A DNA stretch of 64,000 bases from Streptomyces scopuliridis RB72 (GTDB lineage: Bacteria > Actinomycetota > Actinomycetes > Streptomycetales > Streptomycetaceae). The stretch lies in NCBI RefSeq assembly GCF_000718095.1, contig NZ_JOEI01000027.1, positions 1 to 64,000 on the forward strand. The letters run 5' to 3'. Below the pieces are notes generated by a model that had not been told where the DNA came from, did no database searches, and was given only the letters and a program-made list of their open reading frames with translations. Position numbers and translations under genes: made by a program. Of the stretch, positions 1 to 8,074 are shown one piece after another; position 1 is the first letter of the stretch; each line of letters begins with the position of its first letter.

Positions 1-216
1 CCTGGCGGCGTCCGGTGCACTGCGTTCGCTGCGCTCTCTCCGTCTCGGCGCCTTGATTCCTCCTTCGGATGCCGAGCGGCGATCGCAAGGCGGAGGGTCT
101 CCCCAGTACTGGACGTACTGGGGAGATCCCGACAACGCCGCGAGCGTGCGTGCCGGGCGTCGCCAGGCAGGCGGGACTTTGAAGACAGGCCCTAGAGGTG
201 GGTGCCCGGGCGGAGG
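1..216. other. Intergenic region with a possible dispersed Streptomyces repeat
   Basis: No gene is visible left of the SDR stop codon. The stretch contains a strong dyad (listed separately) followed by a non-coding tail ending in a GAAGACAGGCCCTAG-type sequence just before the SDR. From memory, sequences of this kind recur between genes in Streptomyces genomes, so it may be a dispersed intergenic element. That is recollection and was not tested here. Confidence 0.35.
95..129. terminator. Hairpin downstream of the SDR operon
   Basis: The arms at 95-109 and 115-129 pair over 15 bp with one G-T pair, around a 5-nt loop. The core is CTCCCCAGTAC facing GTACTGGGGAG. It lies about 90 bp beyond the stop of the minus-strand SDR gene, so it can end the glnA4-aldehyde dehydrogenase-SDR transcript. 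No T-run follows, which is common in Streptomyces. Confidence 0.6.
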
Positions 217-1008
217 CTAGACGGGCGTGACGTAAGCCCCCGAGATACCGCCGTCGACGAGGAAGTCCGTGGCGTTCACGAACGAGGAGTCGTCGCTGGC
301 GAGGAAGGCGACCGCCGCCGCGATCTCGTCGGCCTCGGCGAACCGGCCCACCGGAATGTGCACGAGCCGACGCGCGGCCCGCTCCGGGTCCTTGGCGAAC
401 AGCTCTTGGAGCAGAGGGGTGTTGACGGGCCCCGGGCACAGCGCGTTCACCCTGATCCCCTCGCGGGCGAACTGCACGCCCAGCTCACGGGACATCGCGA
501 GCACCCCGCCCTTGGACGCGGTATAGGAGATCTGGGAGGTCGCCGCTCCCATGCGCGCCACGAAGGAGGCGGTGTTGATGATCGAGCCCCGGCCCTGCTG
601 CCGCATATAGGGAATGGCCGCCTTGCAGCACAGATACACGGAGGTGAGGTTGACCTCCTGGACCTTGCGCCAGGCGTCCAGGCCGGTGGTGAGAATCGAG
701 TCGTCCTCGGGGGGCGAGATGCCCGCGTTGTTGAAGGCGATGTCGACGCTGCCATAGGTCTCGTGGGCGATCCTGAACAGGGCGTCGACCTCGTCGGCGT
801 GGGTGACATCGACGCGTACGAAGGTGCCGTCGACCTGTTCGGCCGCGGCCTTGCCCGCGGTCTCGTCGATATCGCCGCAGACGATATGCGCGCCCTCGGC
901 GGCGAGTCGGCGCGCGGTGGCCAGGCCGATGCCGCTGCCGGCTCCGGTGATCACTGCGGTGCGGCCGACCAGTCGGCGGCAGATGGCGTCATTGGTGGGG
1001 GCGGTCAT
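217..1008 (-). CDS. Short-chain dehydrogenase/reductase (classical SDR)
   Basis: NAD(P)-dependent oxidoreductase of 263 residues, a normal classical-SDR length. The cofactor motif TGAGSGIG is at 21-28 and NNAG at 93-96. The catalytic residues are Ser148, Tyr162 and Lys166 (YTASK). The C-terminus has the usual VDGG turn. It begins with ATG 6 nt after the stop of the aldehyde dehydrogenase gene and is the last gene of the glnA4 operon. Substrate specificity cannot be read from sequence. In this context a plausible role, by inference, is oxidation of the alcohol group of a gamma-glutamylated amino alcohol such as gamma-glutamylethanolamide, giving the aldehyde used by its neighbour. Confidence 0.9.
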   Translation of the reverse strand: MTAPTNDAICRRLVGRTAVITGAGSGIGLATARRLAAEGAHIVCGDIDETAGKAAAEQVDGTFVRVDVTHADEVDALFRIAHETYGSVDIAFNNAGISPPEDDSILTTGLDAWRKVQEVNLTSVYLCCKAAIPYMRQQGRGSIINTASFVARMGAATSQISYTASKGGVLAMSRELGVQFAREGIRVNALCPGPVNTPLLQELFAKDPERAARRLVHIPVGRFAEADEIAAAVAFLASDDSSFVNATDFLVDGGISGAYVTPV

Positions 1009-1014
1009 GATGGC

Positions 1015-2403
1015 TCAGGCCTCCGTGCTGATGAAGACGTTCTTGGTTTCGGTGAAGGCGGCCAGGGCGTCGGGGCCCAGTTCTCGGCCGAGTCCGGACT
1101 GTTTGTAGCCGCCGAACGGTGTCCCGTACCGGACGGCGCTGTGGGAGTTGACGGAGAGATTGCCGGCGGCGACGGCGCGCGAGACCCGCAGGGCGCGGCC
1201 CACGTCGCGGGTCCAGATCGACCCGGCGAGTCCGTAGTCGGTGGCGTTGGCGAGCCGGACGGCGTCTTCCTCGTCGTCGAAGGGCAGGACGACCGCGACC
1301 GGGCCGAAGACCTCCTCGGTGGCGACCGGGGAGTCAACGGCGGCATCGGTGAGGACGGTCGGTGGGAACCAGAACCCGGGTCCCCCGGGCGCGGTGCCCC
1401 GGATGCCCTTCGCGCCGTCAGGTACGTACGACCGTACGCGCTCCAGCTGGACCGCCGAGATCAGTGGCCCCATCTGGGTCTTCTCGTCGGACGGGTCGCC
1501 GACGACGACCGACTCGACGGCGGGGGCGAGCAGTTCCAGGAACCGGTCGTGGACCTCGCGCTGGACGAGGATGCGGGTACGGGCGCAGCAGTCCTGTCCG
1601 GAGTTGTCGAGGAAGGCCATGGGGGCGGTCGCTGCGGCCCGCTCCAGATCGGAGTCGGCGAAGACGATATTGGGGCTCTTGCCGCCGAGTTCGAGAGTCA
1701 CGCGCTTCAGCAGCGCGCTGCCCTTCGCCATGATCTGCTTGCCGACGCGGGTGGATCCGGTGAAGACGATCTTGGCGACGCCCGGGTGCTCGACCAGCGC
1801 GTTGCCCGCGATGTCGCCCGCTCCGGGCAGGACCTGGAAGAGCTGCTCGGGAAGCCCGGCCTCCAGGGCGAGTTCGGCCAGCCGCAGCGCGGTGAGCGGG
1901 GTGGTCTCGGCGGGCTTGAGCAGCACCGCGTTGCCCGCCGCGAGCGCGGGGGCGGTGCCCCAGGCGGCGATCGGCATGGGGAAGTTCCACGGGGCGATCA
2001 CGCCGACGACGCCGAGTGGTTCCAGGAGAGTGATGTCGAGTCCGCCGGCGACCGGGATCTGCCGGCCGGTCAGCCGCTCCACTCCCCCGGCGCTGTAGTC
2101 CAGGAGATCGCGGACATTGGCCGCCTCCCAGCGGGCGTTGCCGAGGGTGTGCCCCGCCTCGCGGACCTCCAGCCGGGCCAGTTCCTCGTTGTGTTCGTCG
2201 ACGACGACGGCGAAGCGGCGCAGCAGCCGCGCGCGGTCGGCGGGGGCGGTGGCCGCCCAGCCGCGTTGGGCCGCCGCGGCCCGGCGTACCGCCGCGTCGA
2301 CCTCCGCCGCGGTCGTCGCGGCGACCGTCGCGATGGTCTCGCCGGTGGCGGGGTTGAGGATCTGATGTCCGGCGGCGTGGTGCTCGTGCACGTCGTTCCT
2401 CAC
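1015..2403 (-). CDS. NAD(P)-dependent aldehyde dehydrogenase
   Basis: ALDH-superfamily enzyme of 462 residues that oxidises an aldehyde to the acid. PWNFP is at 138-142 with Asn140. The general-base Glu is at 238 (ELGGKSP), and the nucleophile is Cys272 or Cys273 in GQDCC; the doubled cysteine is slightly unusual. The GTG start at 2403 overlaps the glnA4 stop as GTGA, indicating translational coupling. Linked to a gamma-glutamylamide synthetase, it probably acts on a gamma-glutamyl aldehyde, as PuuC does in the bacterial Puu putrescine pathway. The exact substrate is inferred from context. Confidence 0.92.
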   Translation of the reverse strand: MRNDVHEHHAAGHQILNPATGETIATVAATTAAEVDAAVRRAAAAQRGWAATAPADRARLLRRFAVVVDEHNEELARLEVREAGHTLGNARWEAANVRDLLDYSAGGVERLTGRQIPVAGGLDITLLEPLGVVGVIAPWNFPMPIAAWGTAPALAAGNAVLLKPAETTPLTALRLAELALEAGLPEQLFQVLPGAGDIAGNALVEHPGVAKIVFTGSTRVGKQIMAKGSALLKRVTLELGGKSPNIVFADSDLERAAATAPMAFLDNSGQDCCARTRILVQREVHDRFLELLAPAVESVVVGDPSDEKTQMGPLISAVQLERVRSYVPDGAKGIRGTAPGGPGFWFPPTVLTDAAVDSPVATEEVFGPVAVVLPFDDEEDAVRLANATDYGLAGSIWTRDVGRALRVSRAVAAGNLSVNSHSAVRYGTPFGGYKQSGLGRELGPDALAAFTETKNVFISTEA

Positions 2404-3764
2404 AGACGTTCGAAGGAGCGGCGAAGCTCCCAGTCGGTCACCGCGGCGTCGAAGGCCTCGACCTCGACGCGTGCCATATTGCGGTAGTGCGCCACGACCT
2501 CGTCGCCGAAGGCCGCGCGGGCGATGGGGCTGTTCTCCCAGAGCTCGGCGGCTTCGCGCAGGGTGGTCGGGACCTGTTCGTAGGTGGACGCGTAGGCGTT
2601 GCCCGCGCAGGGTTCGGGGAGTTCCAGCTCGTTCTCGATGCCGTACAGACCGGCGGCGACCAGGCCCGCGACGGCGAGATGCGGATTGACGTCGCCGCCG
2701 GGCAGGCGGTTCTCGAAGCGCAGGGACCGGCCGTGGCCGACCACCCGCAGCGAACAGGTGCGGTTGTCATAGCCCCAGGCGACGGCGGTGGGGGCGAAGG
2801 ATCCCGGCTGGAAGCGCTTGTAGGCGTTGATGGTGGGCGCGTACAGCAGGGAGAAGTCCCGGAGCGCGGCGAGCTGGCCCGCCAGGAAGTGGCGCATCAC
2901 GGGCGACATCCCGCCGGGCCCGTCCCCGGCCATGACGTTGGTGCCGTCCTCGTCCTGGAGCGAGAGATGGATATGGCAGGAGTTGCCCTCACGCTCGTTG
3001 TACTTGGCCATGAAGGTGAGCGAGACGCCCTCCTGGGAGGCGATCTCCTTGGCGCCGTTCTTGTAGATGGCGTGCTGGTCGCAGGTGACGAGGGCTTCGT
3101 CGTACTTGAAGGTGATCTCGTGCTGGCCGGGGTTGCACTCGCCCTTGGCGGACTCGACGGTCAGTCCGGCCGCGGCCATCTCCTTGCGGATCCGGCGCAG
3201 CAGCGGTTCGACACGGCCGGTGCCGAGGACGGAGTAGTCGACGTTGTACTGGTTGACGGGCGTCAGTCCGCGGTAGTGGCTGTCCCAGGCCTGCTCATAG
3301 GTGTCCTTGAAGACGATGAACTCCAGCTCCGTACCGGCGTACGCGGAGTAGCCGTGTGCGGCGAGGCGCTCCAGCTGGCGGCGGAGGATCTGGCGGGGCG
3401 CGGCGACGACGGGGGCGCCGTCGTTCCAGGTGAGGTCGGCGATGACCATGGCCGTGCCGTCGTTCCAGGGGACGCGGCGCAGGGTGGAGAGGTCGGGGCG
3501 CATCGCGAAGTCGCCGTATCCGTGGTCCCAGGAGGACATCGCGTATCCGTCGACGGTGTTCATCTCGGTGTCGACGGCGAGGAGATAGTTGCAGCCCTCG
3601 GTGCCGTGCTCCAGGACATCGTCAAGGAAGAACCGTGCGGCGAACCGCTTTCCCTGGAGTCGGCCCTGCATATCGGGGAAAGCCAGGACGACCGTGTCGA
3701 TCTCGCCGCCCTCCACGAGGACGCGCAGCTCCTCGACGCGGAGCGGGGGTGTGCGGTCTGCCAC
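2400..3764 (-). CDS. glnA4: Glutamine-synthetase-like gamma-glutamylamide synthetase (GlnA4 type)
   Basis: Glutamine synthetase fold of 454 residues. It has the catalytic-domain motifs of the family: an ELEF segment, an NPGQHEI segment, the His-rich SCHIHLSL region and a C-terminal ENRLPGGDVNP segment. In Streptomyces the GlnA4 branch is described as a gamma-glutamylethanolamide synthetase (ATP + glutamate + ethanolamine) rather than a true glutamine synthetase. The ethanolamine-type permease and gamma-glutamyl hydrolase across the divergent promoter support this. I chose GTG 3764 because AAGGAGGAG lies about 8 nt upstream; an upstream in-frame start at 3842 would run into the divergent regulator. 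It is the first gene of a three-gene operon. Confidence 0.9.
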   Translation of the reverse strand: MADRTPPLRVEELRVLVEGGEIDTVVLAFPDMQGRLQGKRFAARFFLDDVLEHGTEGCNYLLAVDTEMNTVDGYAMSSWDHGYGDFAMRPDLSTLRRVPWNDGTAMVIADLTWNDGAPVVAAPRQILRRQLERLAAHGYSAYAGTELEFIVFKDTYEQAWDSHYRGLTPVNQYNVDYSVLGTGRVEPLLRRIRKEMAAAGLTVESAKGECNPGQHEITFKYDEALVTCDQHAIYKNGAKEIASQEGVSLTFMAKYNEREGNSCHIHLSLQDEDGTNVMAGDGPGGMSPVMRHFLAGQLAALRDFSLLYAPTINAYKRFQPGSFAPTAVAWGYDNRTCSLRVVGHGRSLRFENRLPGGDVNPHLAVAGLVAAGLYGIENELELPEPCAGNAYASTYEQVPTTLREAAELWENSPIARAAFGDEVVAHYRNMARVEVEAFDAAVTDWELRRSFERL

Positions 3765-3798
3765 GGGATTACTCCTCCTTCGGTCAGCCGGAAGCCAT

Positions 3799-3818
3799 AA
3801 GGTATTCCTGAAGACCTT
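3799..3818. promoter_or_regulatory. Candidate FadR-type operator in the glnA4/regulator promoter
   Basis: Inverted repeat AAGGT-N10-ACCTT (GGT at 3801-3803, ACC at 3814-3816) between the divergent glnA4 and regulator genes. Its GGT-N10-ACC geometry matches the dyad ahead of the permease (4727-4748). FadR-family operators often contain GGT/ACC half-sites. Binding by the adjacent regulator is inferred. Confidence 0.4.
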
Positions 3819-3842
3819 TGGTTGGGAAGGGGAAACGGCCAC

Positions 3843-4595
3843 GTGGCGAAGACGGACGAGCCGATGGACCCGCCGGACGCGGACCCGCTGACGCCGGTGC
3901 TGCGGCCCGTGCGGGCGGGAAACGGCTTCGAGGAGGCGCTGGAGCAGATCCTCCAGGTGGTACGGCTCGGGCTGGTGGCGAGCGGTGAACGGCTGCCCGC
4001 CGAGCGGGAGCTCGCGGAGCGGCTGCGGATCAGCCGGGTCACGCTGCGCGATGTCCTCAAGGTCCTACAGGACCAGGGGCTGCTGGAGAGCCGGCGCGGC
4101 AGATACGGGGGCACGTTCGTACGGCCACGGCCCGACGCACCGGCCCGGGGGGCGGAGGAAGAGCTGCGGCGCCGGGTGGCGGGCGTGGACATCGAGGACG
4201 TACTGCGCTTCCGCGAGGTGCTTGAAGTGGGCGCGGCCGGGCTGTGCGCAGCGCACGGACTCACCGGCGACCAGCCGGAGCGGCTGCGCTCGGCGCTGGC
4301 CGCGACGCAGGACGCGCCGCTGACGGAGTACCGCAGGCTGGACACGATGCTGCATCTGACGCTCGCCGAGCTGTCCGGCTCCGCGACCCTGACCGCGCAG
4401 TACGCCGCCGTGCGGGCGACGGTGAACGATCTGCTGGACTGCATCCCGCTGCTGGTACGGAATCTGGAGCACTCCCAGCAGCAGCACACGGCGCTGGTCG
4501 AGGCGGTGCTCGACGGCGACGCGGACGGGGCGCGCGAGATCGCGCGCGAGCACTGCGGCGGTACGGCGGCGCTGCTGCGCGGCTTCCTGGCCTGA
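3843..4595 (+). CDS. FadR-family (GntR superfamily) transcriptional regulator
   Basis: Regulator of 250 residues. The N-terminal winged helix-turn-helix (about residues 25-90) shows the GntR pattern LPAERELAERLRISRVTLRD. The C-terminal half is an all-helical FCD ligand-binding domain (about 110-245). The start is taken at GTG 3843, preceded by AAGGGG; a TTG at 3822 is possible but lacks a good ribosome-binding site. It lies between the glnA4 operon and the permease, with matching dyads in both flanking promoters, so it probably controls the pathway in response to an amine or gamma-glutamyl intermediate. The effector is unknown. Confidence 0.88.
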   Translation: MAKTDEPMDPPDADPLTPVLRPVRAGNGFEEALEQILQVVRLGLVASGERLPAERELAERLRISRVTLRDVLKVLQDQGLLESRRGRYGGTFVRPRPDAPARGAEEELRRRVAGVDIEDVLRFREVLEVGAAGLCAAHGLTGDQPERLRSALAATQDAPLTEYRRLDTMLHLTLAELSGSATLTAQYAAVRATVNDLLDCIPLLVRNLEHSQQQHTALVEAVLDGDADGAREIAREHCGGTAALLRGFLA

Positions 4596-4726
4596 GCGGT
4601 GGGCCGGGCGGCCCGAACCGGCGCTCCGGCGGCCGGGGCCGGCAGCCGGCCGGCCCGAGCCGGTGGCTTTCCCGATCCGTAACAGCCGTTTAACGCATGG
4701 GTCTTGCGCCGGGCCGCTCATGGAGC

Positions 4727-4748
4727 AATGGTATGGCCCCACACCATT
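4727..4748. promoter_or_regulatory. Candidate FadR-type operator upstream of the permease
   Basis: Inverted repeat AATGGT-N10-ACCATT, 22 nt before the permease start. The GGT and ACC cores are separated by 10 nt, as in the dyad in front of glnA4. Its position suggests control of the permease by the FadR-type regulator encoded just upstream. Confidence 0.45.
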
Positions 4749-4769
4749 ACTCCGAGGCAGGAGCGGATC

Positions 4770-6254
4770 ATGTCCGAAGGCACGGACTCGCGCGTCCCAC
4801 CGGCCGCCGCGGCCGACGGCGCCGCCGAGCGGGACACGCCCCAGGGGGACGCCGAGTATCTGCGACGGCGCACGCTGCGCCGGGGCAGCGCGGGCTGGCT
4901 GCTGCTCACTGGCCTCGGGGTCGCCTATGTCGTCTCCGGGGACTTCTCGGGATGGAACATCGGTCTCTCCGAGGGAGGCTTCGGCGGTCTCGCGATCGCC
5001 ACGCTGCTGATGGGGGTGATGTACGCCTGCCTGGTCTTCTCGCTCGCCGAACTGTCCGCCATCCTGCCCACCGCGGGCGGCGGTTATGGCTTCGCCCGCC
5101 GCGCGCTCGGCACCTGGGGCGGCTTCCTGACCGGTACGGCCATCCTCATCGAGTACATCCTCGCGCCGGCCGCCATCTCCATCTTCATCGGCGAATATGT
5201 CGAGTCCCTCAATCTCTTCGGCCTGGCGGCCGGCTGGCCGGTCTATCTCGCCTGCTTCGTGATCTTCATCGGGATCCATCTCTGGGGTGTGGGCGAGGCG
5301 CTGCGCTTCAGCCTGGTGGTGACGGCGATCGCGGTGGCCGCGCTGCTGATCTTCGCGGTCGGGGCCTTCACCGAGTTCGACGCCAGTGGGCTCAATGACA
5401 TCCCCGTCGACCAGGACGCGTTCGGCTCCGGCTCCTGGCTGCCGTACGGAGTCCTGGGCATCTGGGCGGCCTTCCCCTTCGGTATGTGGTTCTTCCTGGG
5501 GGTGGAGGGCGTACCGCTGGCCGCCGAGGAGGCCAAGGACCCGGTCCGGTCGATGCCGAAGGCGCTGTCGATCGCCATGGGCGTGCTCGTACTGCTCGCG
5601 CTGATCACCTTCTTCGCGGCGACGGGGGCCCGCGGTTCGGCCGCCGTCCAGGACGCGGGCAATCCGCTGGTGGTGGCGCTCCAGGGGGACGGGGATCCGA
5701 CCGCGCTGAGCCGGTTCGTGAACTACGCGGGGCTCGCGGGTCTCGTGGCCTCCTTCTTCTCCCTCATCTACGCCGGGTCCCGGCAGTTGTTCGCGCTTTC
5801 CCGGGCGGGCTATCTGCCCCGGTTCCTGTCCCTCACGAGCGGCCGCAAAGCCCCCTATCTGGGTCTGCTGATCCCGGGCGCGATCGGTTTCGCCCTCGCG
5901 GCGGGCACCGGCGACGGCGGCCGGATGCTCAATGTCGCGGTGTTCGGCGCGACGATCTCGTACGCGCTGATGGCGCTGTCGCACCTCGTGCTGCGCCGCC
6001 GCGAGCCGGAGCTGCCCCGCCCCTATCGCACGCCCGGCGGCATGCTCACCTCCGGCGTCGCGTTCGTACTCGCGCTGTCGGCGCTGGTCGCGACGTTCCT
6101 GGTGGACAAGGACGCGGCGTTCATCGCGCTGGGCGTCTATGTCGTCGCCCTCGCCTACTTCACCTTCTACAGTCGGCACCGGCTGGTCGCGGCGGCCCCG
6201 GAAGAGGAGTTCGCGGCGCTGGCGGCGGCCGAGGCCGAGCTCGAACGCGACTGA
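4770..6254 (+). CDS. APC-superfamily permease, ethanolamine-permease type
   Basis: Integral membrane transporter of 494 residues with about 12 hydrophobic segments after a roughly 45-residue polar N-terminus. Helix 1 has the amino acid/polyamine permease pattern (GVAYVVSGDFSGWN) close to the Eat ethanolamine permease group. ATG 4770 was chosen because CAGGAG lies 6 nt upstream; in-frame codons back to 4704 overlap the dyad and lack a site. It probably imports the amine used by GlnA4. The C26 hydrolase follows 66 nt downstream, probably in one transcript. Ethanolamine is inferred; another amine or amino acid is possible. Confidence 0.82.
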   Translation: MSEGTDSRVPPAAAADGAAERDTPQGDAEYLRRRTLRRGSAGWLLLTGLGVAYVVSGDFSGWNIGLSEGGFGGLAIATLLMGVMYACLVFSLAELSAILPTAGGGYGFARRALGTWGGFLTGTAILIEYILAPAAISIFIGEYVESLNLFGLAAGWPVYLACFVIFIGIHLWGVGEALRFSLVVTAIAVAALLIFAVGAFTEFDASGLNDIPVDQDAFGSGSWLPYGVLGIWAAFPFGMWFFLGVEGVPLAAEEAKDPVRSMPKALSIAMGVLVLLALITFFAATGARGSAAVQDAGNPLVVALQGDGDPTALSRFVNYAGLAGLVASFFSLIYAGSRQLFALSRAGYLPRFLSLTSGRKAPYLGLLIPGAIGFALAAGTGDGGRMLNVAVFGATISYALMALSHLVLRRREPELPRPYRTPGGMLTSGVAFVLALSALVATFLVDKDAAFIALGVYVVALAYFTFYSRHRLVAAAPEEEFAALAAAEAELERD

Positions 6255-6320
6255 CGCAGGCACGTACGCGCATGAGAACGCGTACGGGAACGAGAACAAC
6301 GAACGACGGAGGCCGGATCG

Positions 6321-7025
6321 ATGAAGCCGCTCATCGGCGTCAGCACCTATCTGGAGGAGTCCGCCGCGTGGGGCGTCTGGGACCTGCCCGCGGCACTGCT
6401 GCCGGCCGGTTATCCCCGGCTCGTCCAGCGTGCGGGCGGGCTGGCCGCGATGCTGCCGCCGGACGCTCCGTCGGCCGCGGCCCGACTGGTGGCGCGGCTC
6501 GACGGGGTGGTGATCGCGGGCGGTCCTGATGTGGAGCCCGTACGGTACGGAGCCGAGCGGGACCCCCGTACCGGACCGCCCGCCCGGGAGCGGGACGCCT
6601 GGGAACTGGCCCTGATCGAGGCCGCGTTGGCGTCCGGCACCCCCCTGCTGGGGATCTGCCGGGGGATGCAGCTGCTCAATGTGGCGCTGGGCGGGACGCT
6701 CCGCCAGCATGTGGACGGCCATACCTCACCGGTGGCCGGCACCTTCGGCGAGCATCCGGTGACACCGGTGGCGGGCACCCGTTACGGGGCTCTGGTGCCG
6801 GCGGAGTTCGCCGTACCGACCCACCATCACCAGACGGTGGACCGGCTCGGGGAGGGGCTGACCGTCTCGGCGGTCGCGGCGGACGGCACGGTCGAGGCGG
6901 TCGAACTGCCCGGTCCACGCTGGGTCCTGGGCGTTCAGTGGCATCCCGAGATGGCCGAGGACACCCGCGTCATGACCGCGCTGGTCGAAGCGGCTGCCGC
7001 CCCCGGCGCGGACTCCGGGCCCTGA
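6321..7025 (+). CDS. Gamma-glutamyl-GABA-type hydrolase (peptidase C26, class I amidotransferase fold)
   Basis: Hydrolase of 234 residues that cleaves a gamma-glutamyl amide bond and releases glutamate. The nucleophile elbow GICRG is at 111-115 (Cys113), and the catalytic His208 and Glu210 lie in QWHPE. This matches the PuuD family, not a synthase-linked amidotransferase. GGAGG sits 8 nt before the ATG. Within the locus it would complete the cycle: glutamylation by GlnA4, oxidation by SDR and aldehyde dehydrogenase, then hydrolysis here. The family and active site are visible; the substrate is inferred. Confidence 0.9.
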   Translation: MKPLIGVSTYLEESAAWGVWDLPAALLPAGYPRLVQRAGGLAAMLPPDAPSAAARLVARLDGVVIAGGPDVEPVRYGAERDPRTGPPARERDAWELALIEAALASGTPLLGICRGMQLLNVALGGTLRQHVDGHTSPVAGTFGEHPVTPVAGTRYGALVPAEFAVPTHHHQTVDRLGEGLTVSAVAADGTVEAVELPGPRWVLGVQWHPEMAEDTRVMTALVEAAAAPGADSGP

Positions 7026-7073
7026 CGGGTCACTTGAACCGGCAGCCCCGACGGGGTCCCCCGGACCGGCCGG

Positions 7074-8003
7074 TCAGTCCAGCGCTCCGCGTGTCAGGGA
7101 CAGCAGATCGCGGGCCGGGCCCGCGGGGCGGTTCCCGACCGGCCAGACCGCGCGCAGATCGCGGCGGAGCCGGATGCCCTCGACCGGCACTCTGACGAGC
7201 CGGCGGGCGGCCAGTTCCTCACCGACCGCGAGTTCGCTCAGCACGCACGGACCGGCCCCGCTCACCGCGGCGGCCTTCAGCGCGGTGGTGGAGGCCAGTT
7301 CGAGCAGCGGCTCGGCGAGACCGCCGTACGCGCTGAGCCCGGCGTCCAGCACCTGACGGGTGCCGGAGCCGGGTTCACGCAGGATCAGCGGGGTCGCGGC
7401 CAGCTCCGCCGGGTCGAGCGGGGTACGGCGGCGGGCCCAGGGATGGCCGGGGGCCGCGACCACCAGCAGCCGGTCATGGCCGATGACAGCGGAGTCGAGC
7501 CCCTCCGGCGCGGCCACGCCCTCGACGAAACCGAGGTCCGCCTCATGGCTGAGCAACCGCTCGGCGACCGCGACGGAGTTGCCCGCGTGCAGCGAGACGG
7601 CGGTGTCGGGCCGGGCCCGGCGGAGCGCTATCAGCCAGCCGGGCAGCAGATATTCGGCGATCGTCATGGAGGCGGCGACCCGCAACCGCGAGTCCCGGCG
7701 GTCGCGCAGCGCCTGCGCCCCCGCGTCGAAGGCCTCGGCGGCCTCCACCACGCGCCGGGCCCAGTCGGTGACGAGCGTGCCGGCGTCGGTGAGCCGGGAG
7801 CCGCGCGGTGAACGGTCCACCAGCGCCACCCCGAGCAGCCGCTCCATGGCCCGGATCCGGCTGCTGGCTGCGGGCTGGGAGATCCCGAGCTCGCGGGCGG
7901 CCCGGCCCAGACTGCCGAGCCTGGCGACGGCGAGCAGCAGTTCCAGCGCGCCGAGATCCGGCACCCGGTGGGCGAGCTGAGCGGCGAGCGGTACATCGGC
8001 CAT
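7074..8003 (-). CDS. LysR-family transcriptional regulator
   Basis: Protein of 309 residues. The N-terminal winged HTH (about 15-75, including GSLGRAARELGISQPAASSR) is followed by a periplasmic-binding-like effector domain (about 95-300). It is transcribed divergently from the TDT transporter at 8075, with clustered inverted repeats in the 71-nt gap, one overlapping its own ATG. This is the standard layout for a LysR regulator that represses itself and activates the neighbouring transporter. The effector is unknown; a small organic acid or sulfite would suit the TDT partner. Confidence 0.9.
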   Translation of the reverse strand: MADVPLAAQLAHRVPDLGALELLLAVARLGSLGRAARELGISQPAASSRIRAMERLLGVALVDRSPRGSRLTDAGTLVTDWARRVVEAAEAFDAGAQALRDRRDSRLRVAASMTIAEYLLPGWLIALRRARPDTAVSLHAGNSVAVAERLLSHEADLGFVEGVAAPEGLDSAVIGHDRLLVVAAPGHPWARRRTPLDPAELAATPLILREPGSGTRQVLDAGLSAYGGLAEPLLELASTTALKAAAVSGAGPCVLSELAVGEELAARRLVRVPVEGIRLRRDLRAVWPVGNRPAGPARDLLSLTRGALD

Positions 8004-8026
8004 AAGCCCAGGTTATGACCTCATAG
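8001..8026. promoter_or_regulatory. LysR operator cluster
   Basis: Two overlapping perfect dyads: CATAA-N7-TTATG (8001-8017), which includes the LysR start codon, and TATGA-CC-TCATA (8014-8025). T8013 and A8025 give the T-N11-A spacing typical of LysR sites. The location between the divergent genes supports a recognition site for the adjacent regulator. Confidence 0.7.
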
Positions 8027-8074
8027 AGACAACGGGGCTGGTGGGGGCCGTACGCGACGACGAGGGTGGAAGCC

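Noticed and set aside
202..2487. A 761-codon plus-strand frame over the SDR and aldehyde dehydrogenase genes
   Set aside because: Opposite two genes with full catalytic motifs; the translation is low-complexity and has no recognisable fold.
4065..6722. An 885-codon minus-strand frame over the FadR, permease and hydrolase genes
   Set aside because: Antisense to three well-supported genes; Arg/Gly/Gln-rich with no motif.
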